Of a DNA stretch of 64,000 bases, positions 40,227 through 48,510 are shown in pieces. The stretch comes from Polyangiaceae bacterium. GTDB lineage: Bacteria > Myxococcota_A > Polyangia > Polyangiales > Polyangiaceae. The notes below the pieces were generated by a model, which did no database searches, was not told where the DNA came from, and saw only the letters and a program-made list of their open reading frames with translations. The first letter of the stretch is position 1; the number at the start of each line of letters is the position of its first letter. The DNA lies in NCBI GenBank assembly GCA_020633235.1, contig JACKEA010000001.1:1612001-1676000 (forward strand). The letters run 5' to 3'. The position numbers and the translations under genes are program-made.

Positions 40227-42947
40227 ATGAAACACCGCGACACTCGGGACATCGCCTTGGAGGCGCTGGCGCGTGGGCTCCTGAGCGCGGAAGAGGTGTG
40301 GGAGCTCGCGGCGAAGAGTGCGGCAGCGGCGGGCGCCACCCCAGAGCGGGTGCTTTCGGAGGTGCTCTCGCCGGAGAAGGCGGAGCGGCTCACGCAGCCG
40401 CTTTCGTCGACGCGTGCGGAGACGCGACCGGTGTTTCCCGACGTGAGCATCCGCCCGGCGAGTGACGAAGACGACTTCTCCTTGCCCGAGGACTTCGTGA
40501 CCCCAGCGACGATGCCCGGGCGCGAACGCTCCGTGTTCGGCAGCGACGGGCCTGCGAGTCGAGACATCGGGGCACTGCCGGGACGCCTTTCCGGGCCGCG
40601 CTATGCGCTGGTGGAGGCGCTCGGACGTGGCGGCATGGGCAAGGTCGTCGCCTGTCGGGACCGAGAGATTGGGCGCACTGTTGCGCTCAAGACCTTGCAG
40701 CAAGGCGTCGGCGCGGAAGCACGGGTGGTCCGACGCTTCCTGCAGGAAGCCCGCATCACGGCGCAGCTCGAGCACCCGAGCATCGTGCCCGTCTACGATC
40801 TGGGCGCGCTGCCCGACGGTCAGCCGTACTACACGATGCGCGTCGTGAAGCGGCAGTCCTTGGGGGACGTGCTGGACCGCGCGGAGCTGCGCAAGCAATG
40901 GCCGCTGGTGCGGCTGCTCGGCGCCTTCGTGCAGCTGTGCCGCGGCCTCGCCTACGCGCATTCCCGCGGCGTGCTGCACGGGGACATCAAGCCCGACAAC
41001 ATCCTGCTCGGCGACTTCGGCGAGGTGTACCTCGCCGACTGGGGCCTCGCGCGGGTGGACGCGGAAAGCAGCGTGCGCGAGACCTTGGGGGACTCGGCGC
41101 CACCTCCGGCGTTCACGTCGCCGAGCGGGGGCACGCCGGGCTATCTGGCGCCGGAAGCGGCCATCGGTAAATGGGACATCGTGGATCACCGCAGCGACTT
41201 GTTCGCCCTCGGCGTGATCCTCTACGAGATCCTCACGGGGCGACATCCCTTCGGCTTCGCGAAGGATCCGGCGGCGTTGGTCGCTGCCTACGAGAAAGAG
41301 CCCGTGCCGCCACGCCGGGTGGCCGCCAACTGCCCGCTGTTGCTCGAGGACCTGTGTCTCGCGCTGTTGGCGAAGGATCCCGCGGACCGACCCGCGTCGG
41401 CGGATCTGGTGGCGGAGCTGGTGGAGGAATACCTGGAGGGCGCGCGGGAGCGCGAGCGGCGGCGCCAAGAGGCGCAGCGCTTGTGTCGCGAAGCGGAAGC
41501 GCCCGTGCGGCGCTATCACGAGCTATCAGCGGAGCAGACCCGGCTCGCCGAGGAAGCTCGGCGCGTGGTGAAGGACATTCCGGGCTGGGCGGCGGTAGAC
41601 AAGAAGCGCGTGGGCTGGCGGCTGGAAGATCGCGCAGCCGAGGCGGAACGGGACAGCGCGCTGGCCTTGGCCCAAGCCATCGAACTATTTACCAAGGCTC
41701 TCGGCTACGACGCGGAATGTGCCGAAGCGCACTCCGGACTCGCAGATTTGTACTGGACGCGCGCGCGGGAAGCGGTGGAGGAGCGGCACAGCGCGACGCA
41801 AATCTACTACGAGGCGTTGCTGCTCGAGCACGACGATGGCCACTACGCCGCGCTGATTCGAGCCGACGCCAGCCTGTCGCTATCCAGCAATCCGGAAGGC
41901 GCGCAGGTCTTCGTGCAGCGCTATGCCGAGCACGATCGAGTGCAAGCCTTGGGGGCGGAGCGCTACCTGGGGCGGACGCCGTTTCAGTCCGCGCCGCTGG
42001 AGCCCGGGAGCTACCTGGTGACGCTCAAGGCTCCGGGCTACGGCGAGGCGCGCTACCCGGTGTTGCTCGGCCGCGGCGTGCACCACGAAGCAAAGGTGAA
42101 CCTGTACCGGCCAGAGGAGATCGGGGATGGGTTCATCTACGTGCCAGGAGGTGCAGTGGCTTTGGGAGGCGATCGAGAAGCCTACGAGCCCATCGCCCTG
42201 CAGGAGATCGAAGTCCCGGACTTCGCCATCGCGGAGTTTCCCGTCACGATGCGGGACTACTGTGCGTTTCTCGACGAGCTCTCCCCCGAGGAGGCGCTCC
42301 GGCGCTCACCCCACGACATGAAAGGCTCGGAGGGGGCAGCCGTCCGCCAACGGAACGGGCACTTCGAGCCCATGGAGCAGATCATCGAGGGGGAGGCGCG
42401 TAAGCTCTTCCCCCTCGAAGAAGGCCACCTGTGGCGCGTGCCCGTGTGCTTGGTCGATTGGTTCGACGCCCGTGCCTACTGCCGCTGGCTCGGGGCGCGC
42501 CGGGGAGCGCGCATTCGCTTGCCGCGGGAGGTCGAGTGGGAGAAGGCCGCGCGGGGCGCCGACGGACGGCCCTACCCTTGGGGGGATCGTTTCGATCCGA
42601 CGTTCTGTCTGATGCGCGAGTCGCGTCCGTTCATCCAACAGCCCGAGCCCGTGGGGACCTTCGCCACGGACTGCTCACCCTACGGTGTGCGGGACATGGC
42701 GGGCGGCATGCGCGAGTGGGTGGCGGACGTGTTCGGAGACAAGACTTGGGACCAGCTCGACGCCGAGCCGGAGCCTGCAGCGGGGACGGAGCGGGCGGAC
42801 TCGGGCTGGCGCATGGCCCGCTCCGGCTCGTGGATCACGGACCGAACCTGGCCGCGCGCGGCGTCCCGAGGAGGACTCCATGCCTTCACCCGCGGAACGG
42901 GGCTGACGTTCCGTTGCGTCCGTGAGCTCGGGCGCCCGCCTCGATGA
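40227..42947 (+). CDS. Ser/Thr kinase fused to FGE/SUMF1-type domain
   Basis: 906 aa from ATG 40227. Residues ~127-400 are a Hanks kinase: GRGGMGKVVACRDR, Lys in VALKTL, but HRD is HGD (LHGDIKPDN, ~250) and DFG is DWG (LADWGLAR, ~271), a variant seen in some bacterial kinases. A charged helical/TPR-like region follows (~415-540; ELFTKALGYDAECAEAHSGLADLY), then a PEGA-like strand region, then a formylglycine-generating-enzyme/sulfatase-modifying fold from ~632 (FIYVPGGAVALGG; MRDYCAFLDEL; RLPREVEWEKAARGADGRPYPWG; GGMREWVADVF). No signal peptide or transmembrane helix. The FGE-type domain may modify or bind a target chosen by the kinase; its catalytic state cannot be judged from reading alone. 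Confidence 0.9.
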   Translation: MKHRDTRDIALEALARGLLSAEEVWELAAKSAAAAGATPERVLSEVLSPEKAERLTQPLSSTRAETRPVFPDVSIRPASDEDDFSLPEDFVTPATMPGRERSVFGSDGPASRDIGALPGRLSGPRYALVEALGRGGMGKVVACRDREIGRTVALKTLQQGVGAEARVVRRFLQEARITAQLEHPSIVPVYDLGALPDGQPYYTMRVVKRQSLGDVLDRAELRKQWPLVRLLGAFVQLCRGLAYAHSRGVLHGDIKPDNILLGDFGEVYLADWGLARVDAESSVRETLGDSAPPPAFTSPSGGTPGYLAPEAAIGKWDIVDHRSDLFALGVILYEILTGRHPFGFAKDPAALVAAYEKEPVPPRRVAANCPLLLEDLCLALLAKDPADRPASADLVAELVEEYLEGARERERRRQEAQRLCREAEAPVRRYHELSAEQTRLAEEARRVVKDIPGWAAVDKKRVGWRLEDRAAEAERDSALALAQAIELFTKALGYDAECAEAHSGLADLYWTRAREAVEERHSATQIYYEALLLEHDDGHYAALIRADASLSLSSNPEGAQVFVQRYAEHDRVQALGAERYLGRTPFQSAPLEPGSYLVTLKAPGYGEARYPVLLGRGVHHEAKVNLYRPEEIGDGFIYVPGGAVALGGDREAYEPIALQEIEVPDFAIAEFPVTMRDYCAFLDELSPEEALRRSPHDMKGSEGAAVRQRNGHFEPMEQIIEGEARKLFPLEEGHLWRVPVCLVDWFDARAYCRWLGARRGARIRLPREVEWEKAARGADGRPYPWGDRFDPTFCLMRESRPFIQQPEPVGTFATDCSPYGVRDMAGGMREWVADVFGDKTWDQLDAEPEPAAGTERADSGWRMARSGSWITDRTWPRAASRGGLHAFTRGTGLTFRCVRELGRPPR

Positions 42948-42964
42948 CGAAAAAGCGTCGAAAT

Positions 42965-42979
42965 TGCGGCATTGCCGCA
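42965..42979. promoter_or_regulatory. Short palindrome before lipoprotein promoter
   Basis: TGCGGCA-t-TGCCGCA, perfect 7-bp arms, 9 bases upstream of the TTGACA hexamer. Candidate operator or small hairpin. Confidence 0.4.
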
Positions 42980-42987
42980 GCGTGGCA

Positions 42988-43016
42988 TTGACAGAAATGG
43001 GGGGACTGACATGATT
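42988..43016 (+). promoter_or_regulatory. Candidate sigma-70-type promoter
   Basis: TTGACA (42988-42993), a 17-bp spacer, then ATGATT (43011-43016), about 93 bases before the lipoprotein start at 43109. The -35 is a full consensus match; the -10 is a weak one. Confidence 0.45.
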
Positions 43017-43108
43017 CCCGCTTCCGGGAAGGGCCGGGCGGCTCGGGATCCCGGCGTATCGTTTCGGCGGCTCTGCGGCAGTGCAGGCTCCCGTCTGGAG
43101 GCAATCTT

Positions 43109-43948
43109 ATGAAAACAGTCGGATTCAGTGTTCTGTTCAGCGTGACCGCGCTGGTCCTTGGCGCCTGCAGCAGCAGCAGTGGCGGCGGTTCCGGTGGGTC
43201 GGGCGGCTCGGGTGCTCAAGGCGGCGGGGGCTTTGGTGGTTTTGGTGCGACGGGCGCCGTGGGCGGCACCGGCGCGACCGGCGCCGTGGGTGGCTCTGGC
43301 GGTGGCGTCAATCCGACGGACTGCACCACGCTCTGCCAGAAACAGGCGGCAGCCAACTGCCCGAACGACGACCTCTCGACCTGTGAGTCCGACTGCAACA
43401 ACCCCCAGGGGCTGCCAGCCAATTGCGCGTCGGCTTGGGCGACCGCCATCGCCTGTGCGGCCAGCACGGGCACTGCCAGTTGTGACACGGACGGGACGGC
43501 GAAGATCAGCGGTTGCGACGCGGAGGGTCAGGCCGTTGTCGCCTGTGTACAAGGCGGCACCGGCGGTTCCGGCGGCGGCACCGGCGGCGTCGGCGGCGGC
43601 ACCGGTGGTGCCGGTGGCGGCACCGTGACGTTGCCCGCGGGCTGCGTGAATGGCGGCCTCACCGTTAACTGCAATCCGGTCGACAATTCGCCCTGTTCGT
43701 CGACGGCCGGGGCTGCTTGTGACCTAAGCAATGCGCCGGGCCTCGAGTGCTTCCCAGACGGAAACACGGCTCAGCCTGGAGCGAGCTGCGACCCCAACAA
43801 TGGTTTGTACTGCATTGGTGGCTACACCTGCGGCCAGAGCAACACCTGTGAGAAGTGGTGCTGCTCGGATTCGGATTGCGGCGGCGGAACCTGCACGGCG
43901 CTCGACCCCAACGTCGGGACTCTCGGTAGCTGCAGCAACCCTGGCTGA
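43109..43948 (+). CDS. Gly-rich linker lipoprotein, Cys-rich
   Basis: 279 aa. Signal peptide and lipobox (SVTALVLGAC), then GGGSGGSGGSGAQGGGG-type linker, a Cys-rich domain (DCTTLCQKQAAANCPNDDLSTCESDC), a second Gly-rich linker and a second Cys domain (CVNGGLTVNCNP...CEKWCCSDSDCGGGTC). A purine-rich ribosome site (ggaggc) precedes the ATG. Domain families are not recognised. Surface lipoprotein of unknown function. Confidence 0.8.
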   Translation: MKTVGFSVLFSVTALVLGACSSSSGGGSGGSGGSGAQGGGGFGGFGATGAVGGTGATGAVGGSGGGVNPTDCTTLCQKQAAANCPNDDLSTCESDCNNPQGLPANCASAWATAIACAASTGTASCDTDGTAKISGCDAEGQAVVACVQGGTGGSGGGTGGVGGGTGGAGGGTVTLPAGCVNGGLTVNCNPVDNSPCSSTAGAACDLSNAPGLECFPDGNTAQPGASCDPNNGLYCIGGYTCGQSNTCEKWCCSDSDCGGGTCTALDPNVGTLGSCSNPG

Positions 43949-43967
43949 TCCCATAGCCGCACTTGTT

Positions 43968-44004
43968 CGAGGCCCCGCCCTGGCTCAGCCGGCGCGGGGC
44001 CTCG
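43968..44004. terminator. Bidirectional hairpin between lipoprotein and methyltransferase genes
   Basis: CGAGGCCCCGC / GCGGGGCCTCG perfect 11-bp arms with a 15-nt loop. Its right arm lies within the last codons of the (-) strand methyltransferase gene. Serves convergent genes. Confidence 0.6.
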
Positions 44005-44869
44005 ACGCGTTCCGGGTCAGCCGCTCGCGGGCGACGCCGCAGGCGAGGGGGCTCTGATCGATGCCCGCAAAGCGGCGGTCGAGGCGCTGGGCCACGGCGA
44101 GGGTCGTGCCCGAGCCGCACATCGGGTCGAGCACGCGGCTCTCCGGCAGGCTCGCCGCCTTGAGGATCCGTTCCAGGAGCTTTTCCGGCTTCTGGGTCGG
44201 ATAGCCGGTGGTCTCGGGGTTCAACGGCGTGTTGGCCAGCATCGCGGGGCAATCGCTCCACACGCTGCCCCTGCGGCGCCCCTCGTCGGCGTAGTAGCGA
44301 TACGTGTTCTTGCCGATGGTCCGCTCCCGGTAGCGGCGGCCGTCCGCGTCCACGTTCTTGAAGTGCATGCTCAAGCTGGTGTCGGCGAAGGGCTCGCGTA
44401 GAGCGGGGTCGTCGGCGTTGTAGATCATGTCCCGGCCGCGGGCGTACACCAAGATCGTCTGGTGCGTCACGCTGGGGCCGCGCTTGCCACGGGCGCCGTT
44501 GCCCGGCACCCATACGACTTCTCCACGGAACCTCGCGCGCCCGAACACGCGATCTGCCAGCACCTTGGCGTCGTGCACGGTGCGGTAGTCGAGGTGCAGC
44601 CACAAGCTCCCGCTCGGGGTGAGCACGTCGCGAATGGCGGCGAGGCGCGGCTCGAGCATCTCCAGGAACGCATCGAGGCCGCCCCAGGCGTCGCGGTAGG
44701 CCGCGTCTCCCTGGGCGCGGTCGCCTTGGCCACGCCGCGCGCCGCGCACGCCGCCCGCGTTGAACGGCGGATCGACGTAAGCCAAGTCGAAGGGGTCCGC
44801 GGCCAGTGTAGGCAGGAGCTCGAGGCAGTCGCCCTCGAGCAGCACGCCGCCCGGGACCGCCTCAGGCAT
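43985..44869 (-). CDS. Orphan site-specific DNA methyltransferase (N4/N6 type)
   Basis: 294 aa. Catalytic motif DPPF (LAYVDPPFNAGG) near the N-terminus and the AdoMet-binding DPMCGSGTTLAVAQRL near the C-terminus: the beta-class order. LWLHLDYRTVHDAKVL and YPTQKPEKLLERIL are further family blocks. It methylates adenine N6 or cytosine N4. No restriction endonuclease or specificity subunit lies within the window, so it looks like a solitary epigenetic methyltransferase. It is the third gene of an overlapping set with plsB and mepA (8-base overlap with mepA). The recognition site cannot be predicted. Confidence 0.9.
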   Translation of the reverse strand: MPEAVPGGVLLEGDCLELLPTLAADPFDLAYVDPPFNAGGVRGARRGQGDRAQGDAAYRDAWGGLDAFLEMLEPRLAAIRDVLTPSGSLWLHLDYRTVHDAKVLADRVFGRARFRGEVVWVPGNGARGKRGPSVTHQTILVYARGRDMIYNADDPALREPFADTSLSMHFKNVDADGRRYRERTIGKNTYRYYADEGRRRGSVWSDCPAMLANTPLNPETTGYPTQKPEKLLERILKAASLPESRVLDPMCGSGTTLAVAQRLDRRFAGIDQSPLACGVARERLTRNASRPRAG

Positions 44870-45701
44870 CGCTGTGCGCCAGCCGCCCGAGCTCGAAAGG
44901 GTCGTCGGCCGCGATGGAATCGAGCACGGCGCTGGGCAGCCAACCGGGGAACGGCGTGAGGGGCAGCCACTGCCAGTACGGACCGCCGCCCTCGCAACCC
45001 GCGGCCATCTCGTCCGGCGTGCAGGCGATGCGCAGGTGCATGTGGTCAGCGTGGGGCGTGCTGTCGCCCGGCTGCAGCATGACCGTCTCGGCGTGCCACA
45101 CCAGGGCGTCGTCTTCGCCGCGGGCGCGGGCGTAGTCGATGAGCAGCGCCTCGATGCCGCGGCTCATGAACATCCACTGCACGCCGACTTCCTTCGCGGT
45201 CATCAGCTTCTTCACCAACAGCCACTCGCGCTCGACGTCGAGCCTCAGGTAACTGACGTCTCCTTCGTACTCCACGCGGGCGAGGCCGTCTGTGTCGAAG
45301 CCAACGAACCCCGGGCTCCGCACCGGAGCGCCGGTGGGCGTGGTGACGTAGTACAGGAGGTCCACGTCGCGACCGGTACGATGGGAGTGGTGTCCGGGGA
45401 TCTTCCCGCCCGTTTGGGCCGAGAGATCACCGACTAAGAGCGGCGCGCCGCCCGGGCGCTCGCGCTCCACCTCCGCGGCGACACGCTGCACGGCGTCCAC
45501 CAGCCGAGGGTTGCCGAAGTAGTGAGACCCGTGCGGGCGATAGCGACGGAAGCCCGAACCGCGGACGGGCAGCTCCACACCGTTGGTGAGCACGCCGTCG
45601 TGGGGCACGCCCACCGAGCCTGCCACGCTCGGGTCGAGGGGTGTGGGCGTCCCCACGCAGCCCGCCGTCGCGAAGGCTAGGGCCAAGAGCGCCGCCCTCA
45701 T
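44862..45701 (-). CDS. mepA: Penicillin-insensitive murein endopeptidase (MepA-like) lipoprotein
   Basis: 279 aa from ATG 45701 (overlapping the plsB stop as ATGA). Lipobox in MRAALLALAFATAGC. The MepA fold is marked by the zinc-binding HSHRTGRDVD and HADHMHLRI, with GDLSAQTGGKIPGHH upstream of the first. It cleaves D-alanyl-meso-diaminopimelate cross-links in peptidoglycan. Length matches the family. Confidence 0.9.
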   Translation of the reverse strand: MRAALLALAFATAGCVGTPTPLDPSVAGSVGVPHDGVLTNGVELPVRGSGFRRYRPHGSHYFGNPRLVDAVQRVAAEVERERPGGAPLLVGDLSAQTGGKIPGHHSHRTGRDVDLLYYVTTPTGAPVRSPGFVGFDTDGLARVEYEGDVSYLRLDVEREWLLVKKLMTAKEVGVQWMFMSRGIEALLIDYARARGEDDALVWHAETVMLQPGDSTPHADHMHLRIACTPDEMAAGCEGGGPYWQWLPLTPFPGWLPSAVLDSIAADDPFELGRLAHSDA

Positions 45702-48337
45702 CCACTCTCCCCGAGGTAACCGGCGATGCGGCCTTCGATGGCGGCGACGGTCTCCTGGCTCCTGAAGCTCTCCGACAGTGCCAGCTTGCCGTCCTTGCGC
45801 ACCAGGTAGCCCTGATCGACGAAGGACGCGACGGCGTTCTCGAACACGGGCTTGCACACCGCCTCCTTGCGCGCGATCTCCCCGGCGAAGAACATGCGGT
45901 TGCCCGTGCTCAGGCACTTCTTGACCAGGTCTTTCTCCGTCTGCGGGCCTTTGAGCAGCAACGCGAGCGTTCGCGCGGCGACGCGATAGCCTTCCAGGAA
46001 GCTCGGCAAGATCGCGCCGTACAGGGCGAGCCATTCGGCGCCGCTCCAGCCGTCGCGACCGGGGCCCGCGTGAAGCGTGGCGTCGGCGCCACGCTCGAGG
46101 ACGCCTGCCTCAATCATCTCGCGCAGTGTTTCGTCGAAGATATCGTCGAAGGGGGCGTCCGCGCGGAAGCGGAACTCGTACTTGAACAGTCGCGAAAGGC
46201 GCTGCACCCGCTCTCGAACCGTCTTTTCTGGCGCCGGCGGCCCGGGCGGCACCAGGAGCGCGAGGGCGACCAGGGCGCGTTCGACGAAGAAGTGCAGGAT
46301 GATGTTCTTGGAAGAGTCGAGCACCAGGCGGCGGTCCTCGACCAACGTGAGGATCGTCTCGTCGTCGACTTGGACCTTGGTCTTCTTGTCGAGCTCTTCG
46401 CTGGGCTCGCCCCCGGCCGTGGTGTGGGCCGCGACCAGGCCTGCGTCCACGTACATCTGCACTGCTTCGCGGACGGCTTCGGGTCGCAGCGAGCACGTCT
46501 GCGTCGCGGTCGTCGGCGAGATGCGCGCGTCCATCTCGGCCAGCACACACAAGAGCTTCCCGCAGCGATCGACCAGCTCCGCAAGCGTGATGCCGCGCTT
46601 GCCGTGGCTGAGTAGGGCCAGGGCCGCGAGGGCACCGGGCGTCACTGCCGTGACCCGGTTGATCTCGTCCATCACGCGGTTGCCAAGGCGCGTGACGATG
46701 GCACGGCGCTTGGCCGGAGTGAGCTTGGCTCCGACGTCGACGTCGAGCTCGGCGGCGATCTCCTTGAAGGTGAGGATGTGCCCGAACTGCAGGTTGATGC
46801 GGCCGTAGCGGTGTCGCAAAACCTCGGGTGTCTTCAGCAAGTCCGTGGCGTCTTCCCGCTTCTTTTCAGCGCCCGAGAGCTCGCGAGCGTAGCTGCCGGA
46901 CTCCACCACGCGCTCGTAGCCAATGCTGACCGGAACGAAGTACGTGGTGCGGGACACGACGCCGAGGGCGGCGTCGACGATCATGTTCAAGAGGCCGTAC
47001 TTCGGCGCCAAGAGCTTCCCTGTTCGGCTCCGTCCGCCCTCCAGGAACAGCTCGATGGGATAGCCATCGCGGATCAGCCGGCGGATGTAGGCGTCGACCA
47101 CGGTGGCGTACAGCCGGTCGCCCTTGAAGGAGCGCCGAATGAAGAACGCGCCTCCCCGCCGAAACACCGGGCCGAGGGGGAAGAAGTCGAGGTTGTCGCC
47201 AGCGGCGATCAGCGGAAGCTGGAGATTCTCTTCGTTGAACACGTACGAGAGGATCAGATAGTCGATGTGGCTCTTGTGGCTGGGCAAGAGCACGAGGGTG
47301 CCTTCCTTGGCGGCGTCTCGAACCCTTTCGATGTCCGTCTTGTCGTACTCGATGCCGGCGTAGATGCGATGGAAGACCCGGTGGAAGATCGCCTCCAGGC
47401 CCTTGATGGTGGACATGTCCGGCGTGGCCTGGAGCTTCTTCAGCATGCCCAGGGCCTTGCCCGTCAGCACGTAGCGATCCGACGGTCGCTCGCCGGCGAG
47501 GTCGCGGATCACCGTGCGCATCCGGGGGCTGCGCACGATCTCGAGCCGCACGCGATCCGGCGCCTTTTCTGCGGGGCCGGTCACGCTGCGGCGCTCGCGT
47601 TCGAGACGCCGGAGCATCACGTAGGTGATGCGCCGCACGGCGACGTCGTCCTGCAGCTCGCCTTCGTGCGCCTTGAATTCCGCCAGGCTGAGCGGCTCCC
47701 CGAGCTTCAGCGCGACGTGCCGGTAGTTGTAGAGAAACTGCCCCACGGTGCGCACCGGGCTCGGCCATTCTCGGGGGCCGAGCACGAAATCGAGGGGACG
47801 AGTGCCGCGCGTATCCGGTTCTTTCGTCCACACGAACACCTGCGGCACGAGCAAGATCGGGCGCTCGCTCTCGTCTTGCAGGCGAATCAGCGTGCGCAGC
47901 AGGTCGTCGCCCTCGCGGAGGCCGCGCCCACCGGTTGCGCCTTGGGCGACGTCGAGGACGCCCGGCGGGCGCTTGAGGAACAGCGCCGCGGAGCCGCCGC
48001 GGGAGAGGGCGTCGCGTAGCTCGTCGGAGGACGTGATGCCTTTGGGCGGGAGCACGGCATTCAGCCAGCCCTTGCCCATCGGATTCAGGATCCACAGGCC
48101 CAGATCGTTGGCAAAGCGGATCTGCGGCAGGCCGTAGCGCTTGGTCAGGTGATCGAGGGCAAAGAAGTCGATGAAGTTCAGGTTGCGCAGGACGTAGACG
48201 ACGCTGCCTTCAGCAGCGAGACGTCGCACCTCGCGTACCCACGCATCGTCGACTTGGATCCGATCGAAGAACCGGGTGTAGAGCGCGCGTAGCGCGGGGT
48301 TCGGTTCGTAGGGCTTGGTGAGCTCGCGCTTGGACAT
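45698..48337 (-). CDS. plsB: Glycerol-3-phosphate acyltransferase
   Basis: 879 aa. Membrane-associated enzyme that acylates glycerol-3-phosphate, the first step of phospholipid synthesis. Acyltransferase motifs in order: block I HKSHIDYLILSYVF (His-x4-Asp), block II GAFFIRRSFKGDRLYATVVDAYIRRL, block III LFLEGGRSRTGKLLAPKYGLL, block IV VPVSIGYERVVE. The start is set at ATG 48337; no strong ribosome site is visible and the upstream frame is open for 14 more codons. The overlaps with mepA and the methyltransferase suggest one mRNA for envelope genes plus a DNA methylase. Confidence 0.93.
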   Translation of the reverse strand: MSKRELTKPYEPNPALRALYTRFFDRIQVDDAWVREVRRLAAEGSVVYVLRNLNFIDFFALDHLTKRYGLPQIRFANDLGLWILNPMGKGWLNAVLPPKGITSSDELRDALSRGGSAALFLKRPPGVLDVAQGATGGRGLREGDDLLRTLIRLQDESERPILLVPQVFVWTKEPDTRGTRPLDFVLGPREWPSPVRTVGQFLYNYRHVALKLGEPLSLAEFKAHEGELQDDVAVRRITYVMLRRLERERRSVTGPAEKAPDRVRLEIVRSPRMRTVIRDLAGERPSDRYVLTGKALGMLKKLQATPDMSTIKGLEAIFHRVFHRIYAGIEYDKTDIERVRDAAKEGTLVLLPSHKSHIDYLILSYVFNEENLQLPLIAAGDNLDFFPLGPVFRRGGAFFIRRSFKGDRLYATVVDAYIRRLIRDGYPIELFLEGGRSRTGKLLAPKYGLLNMIVDAALGVVSRTTYFVPVSIGYERVVESGSYARELSGAEKKREDATDLLKTPEVLRHRYGRINLQFGHILTFKEIAAELDVDVGAKLTPAKRRAIVTRLGNRVMDEINRVTAVTPGALAALALLSHGKRGITLAELVDRCGKLLCVLAEMDARISPTTATQTCSLRPEAVREAVQMYVDAGLVAAHTTAGGEPSEELDKKTKVQVDDETILTLVEDRRLVLDSSKNIILHFFVERALVALALLVPPGPPAPEKTVRERVQRLSRLFKYEFRFRADAPFDDIFDETLREMIEAGVLERGADATLHAGPGRDGWSGAEWLALYGAILPSFLEGYRVAARTLALLLKGPQTEKDLVKKCLSTGNRMFFAGEIARKEAVCKPVFENAVASFVDQGYLVRKDGKLALSESFRSQETVAAIEGRIAGYLGESG

Positions 48338-48510
48338 ACGGCGGGGCCGGCCATCATAGCTCCCCCTCGAAAGCGGCACCCAGCTGCGCCTGTGGTGAAT
48401 TTCTACAGGTTGGCAGGAATCGTGGGTGGGCGTCGTACAAGGAGGACCGAGTGAGGGCTCGGCCCCCGCGGAGGGGTTTCCGCGGGATTGGGGACCAGAG
48501 GAGAAACTGT

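Noticed and set aside
46778..48019. Long + strand open frames opposite plsB
   Set aside because: Antisense shadows. The minus-strand protein has all acyltransferase motifs.
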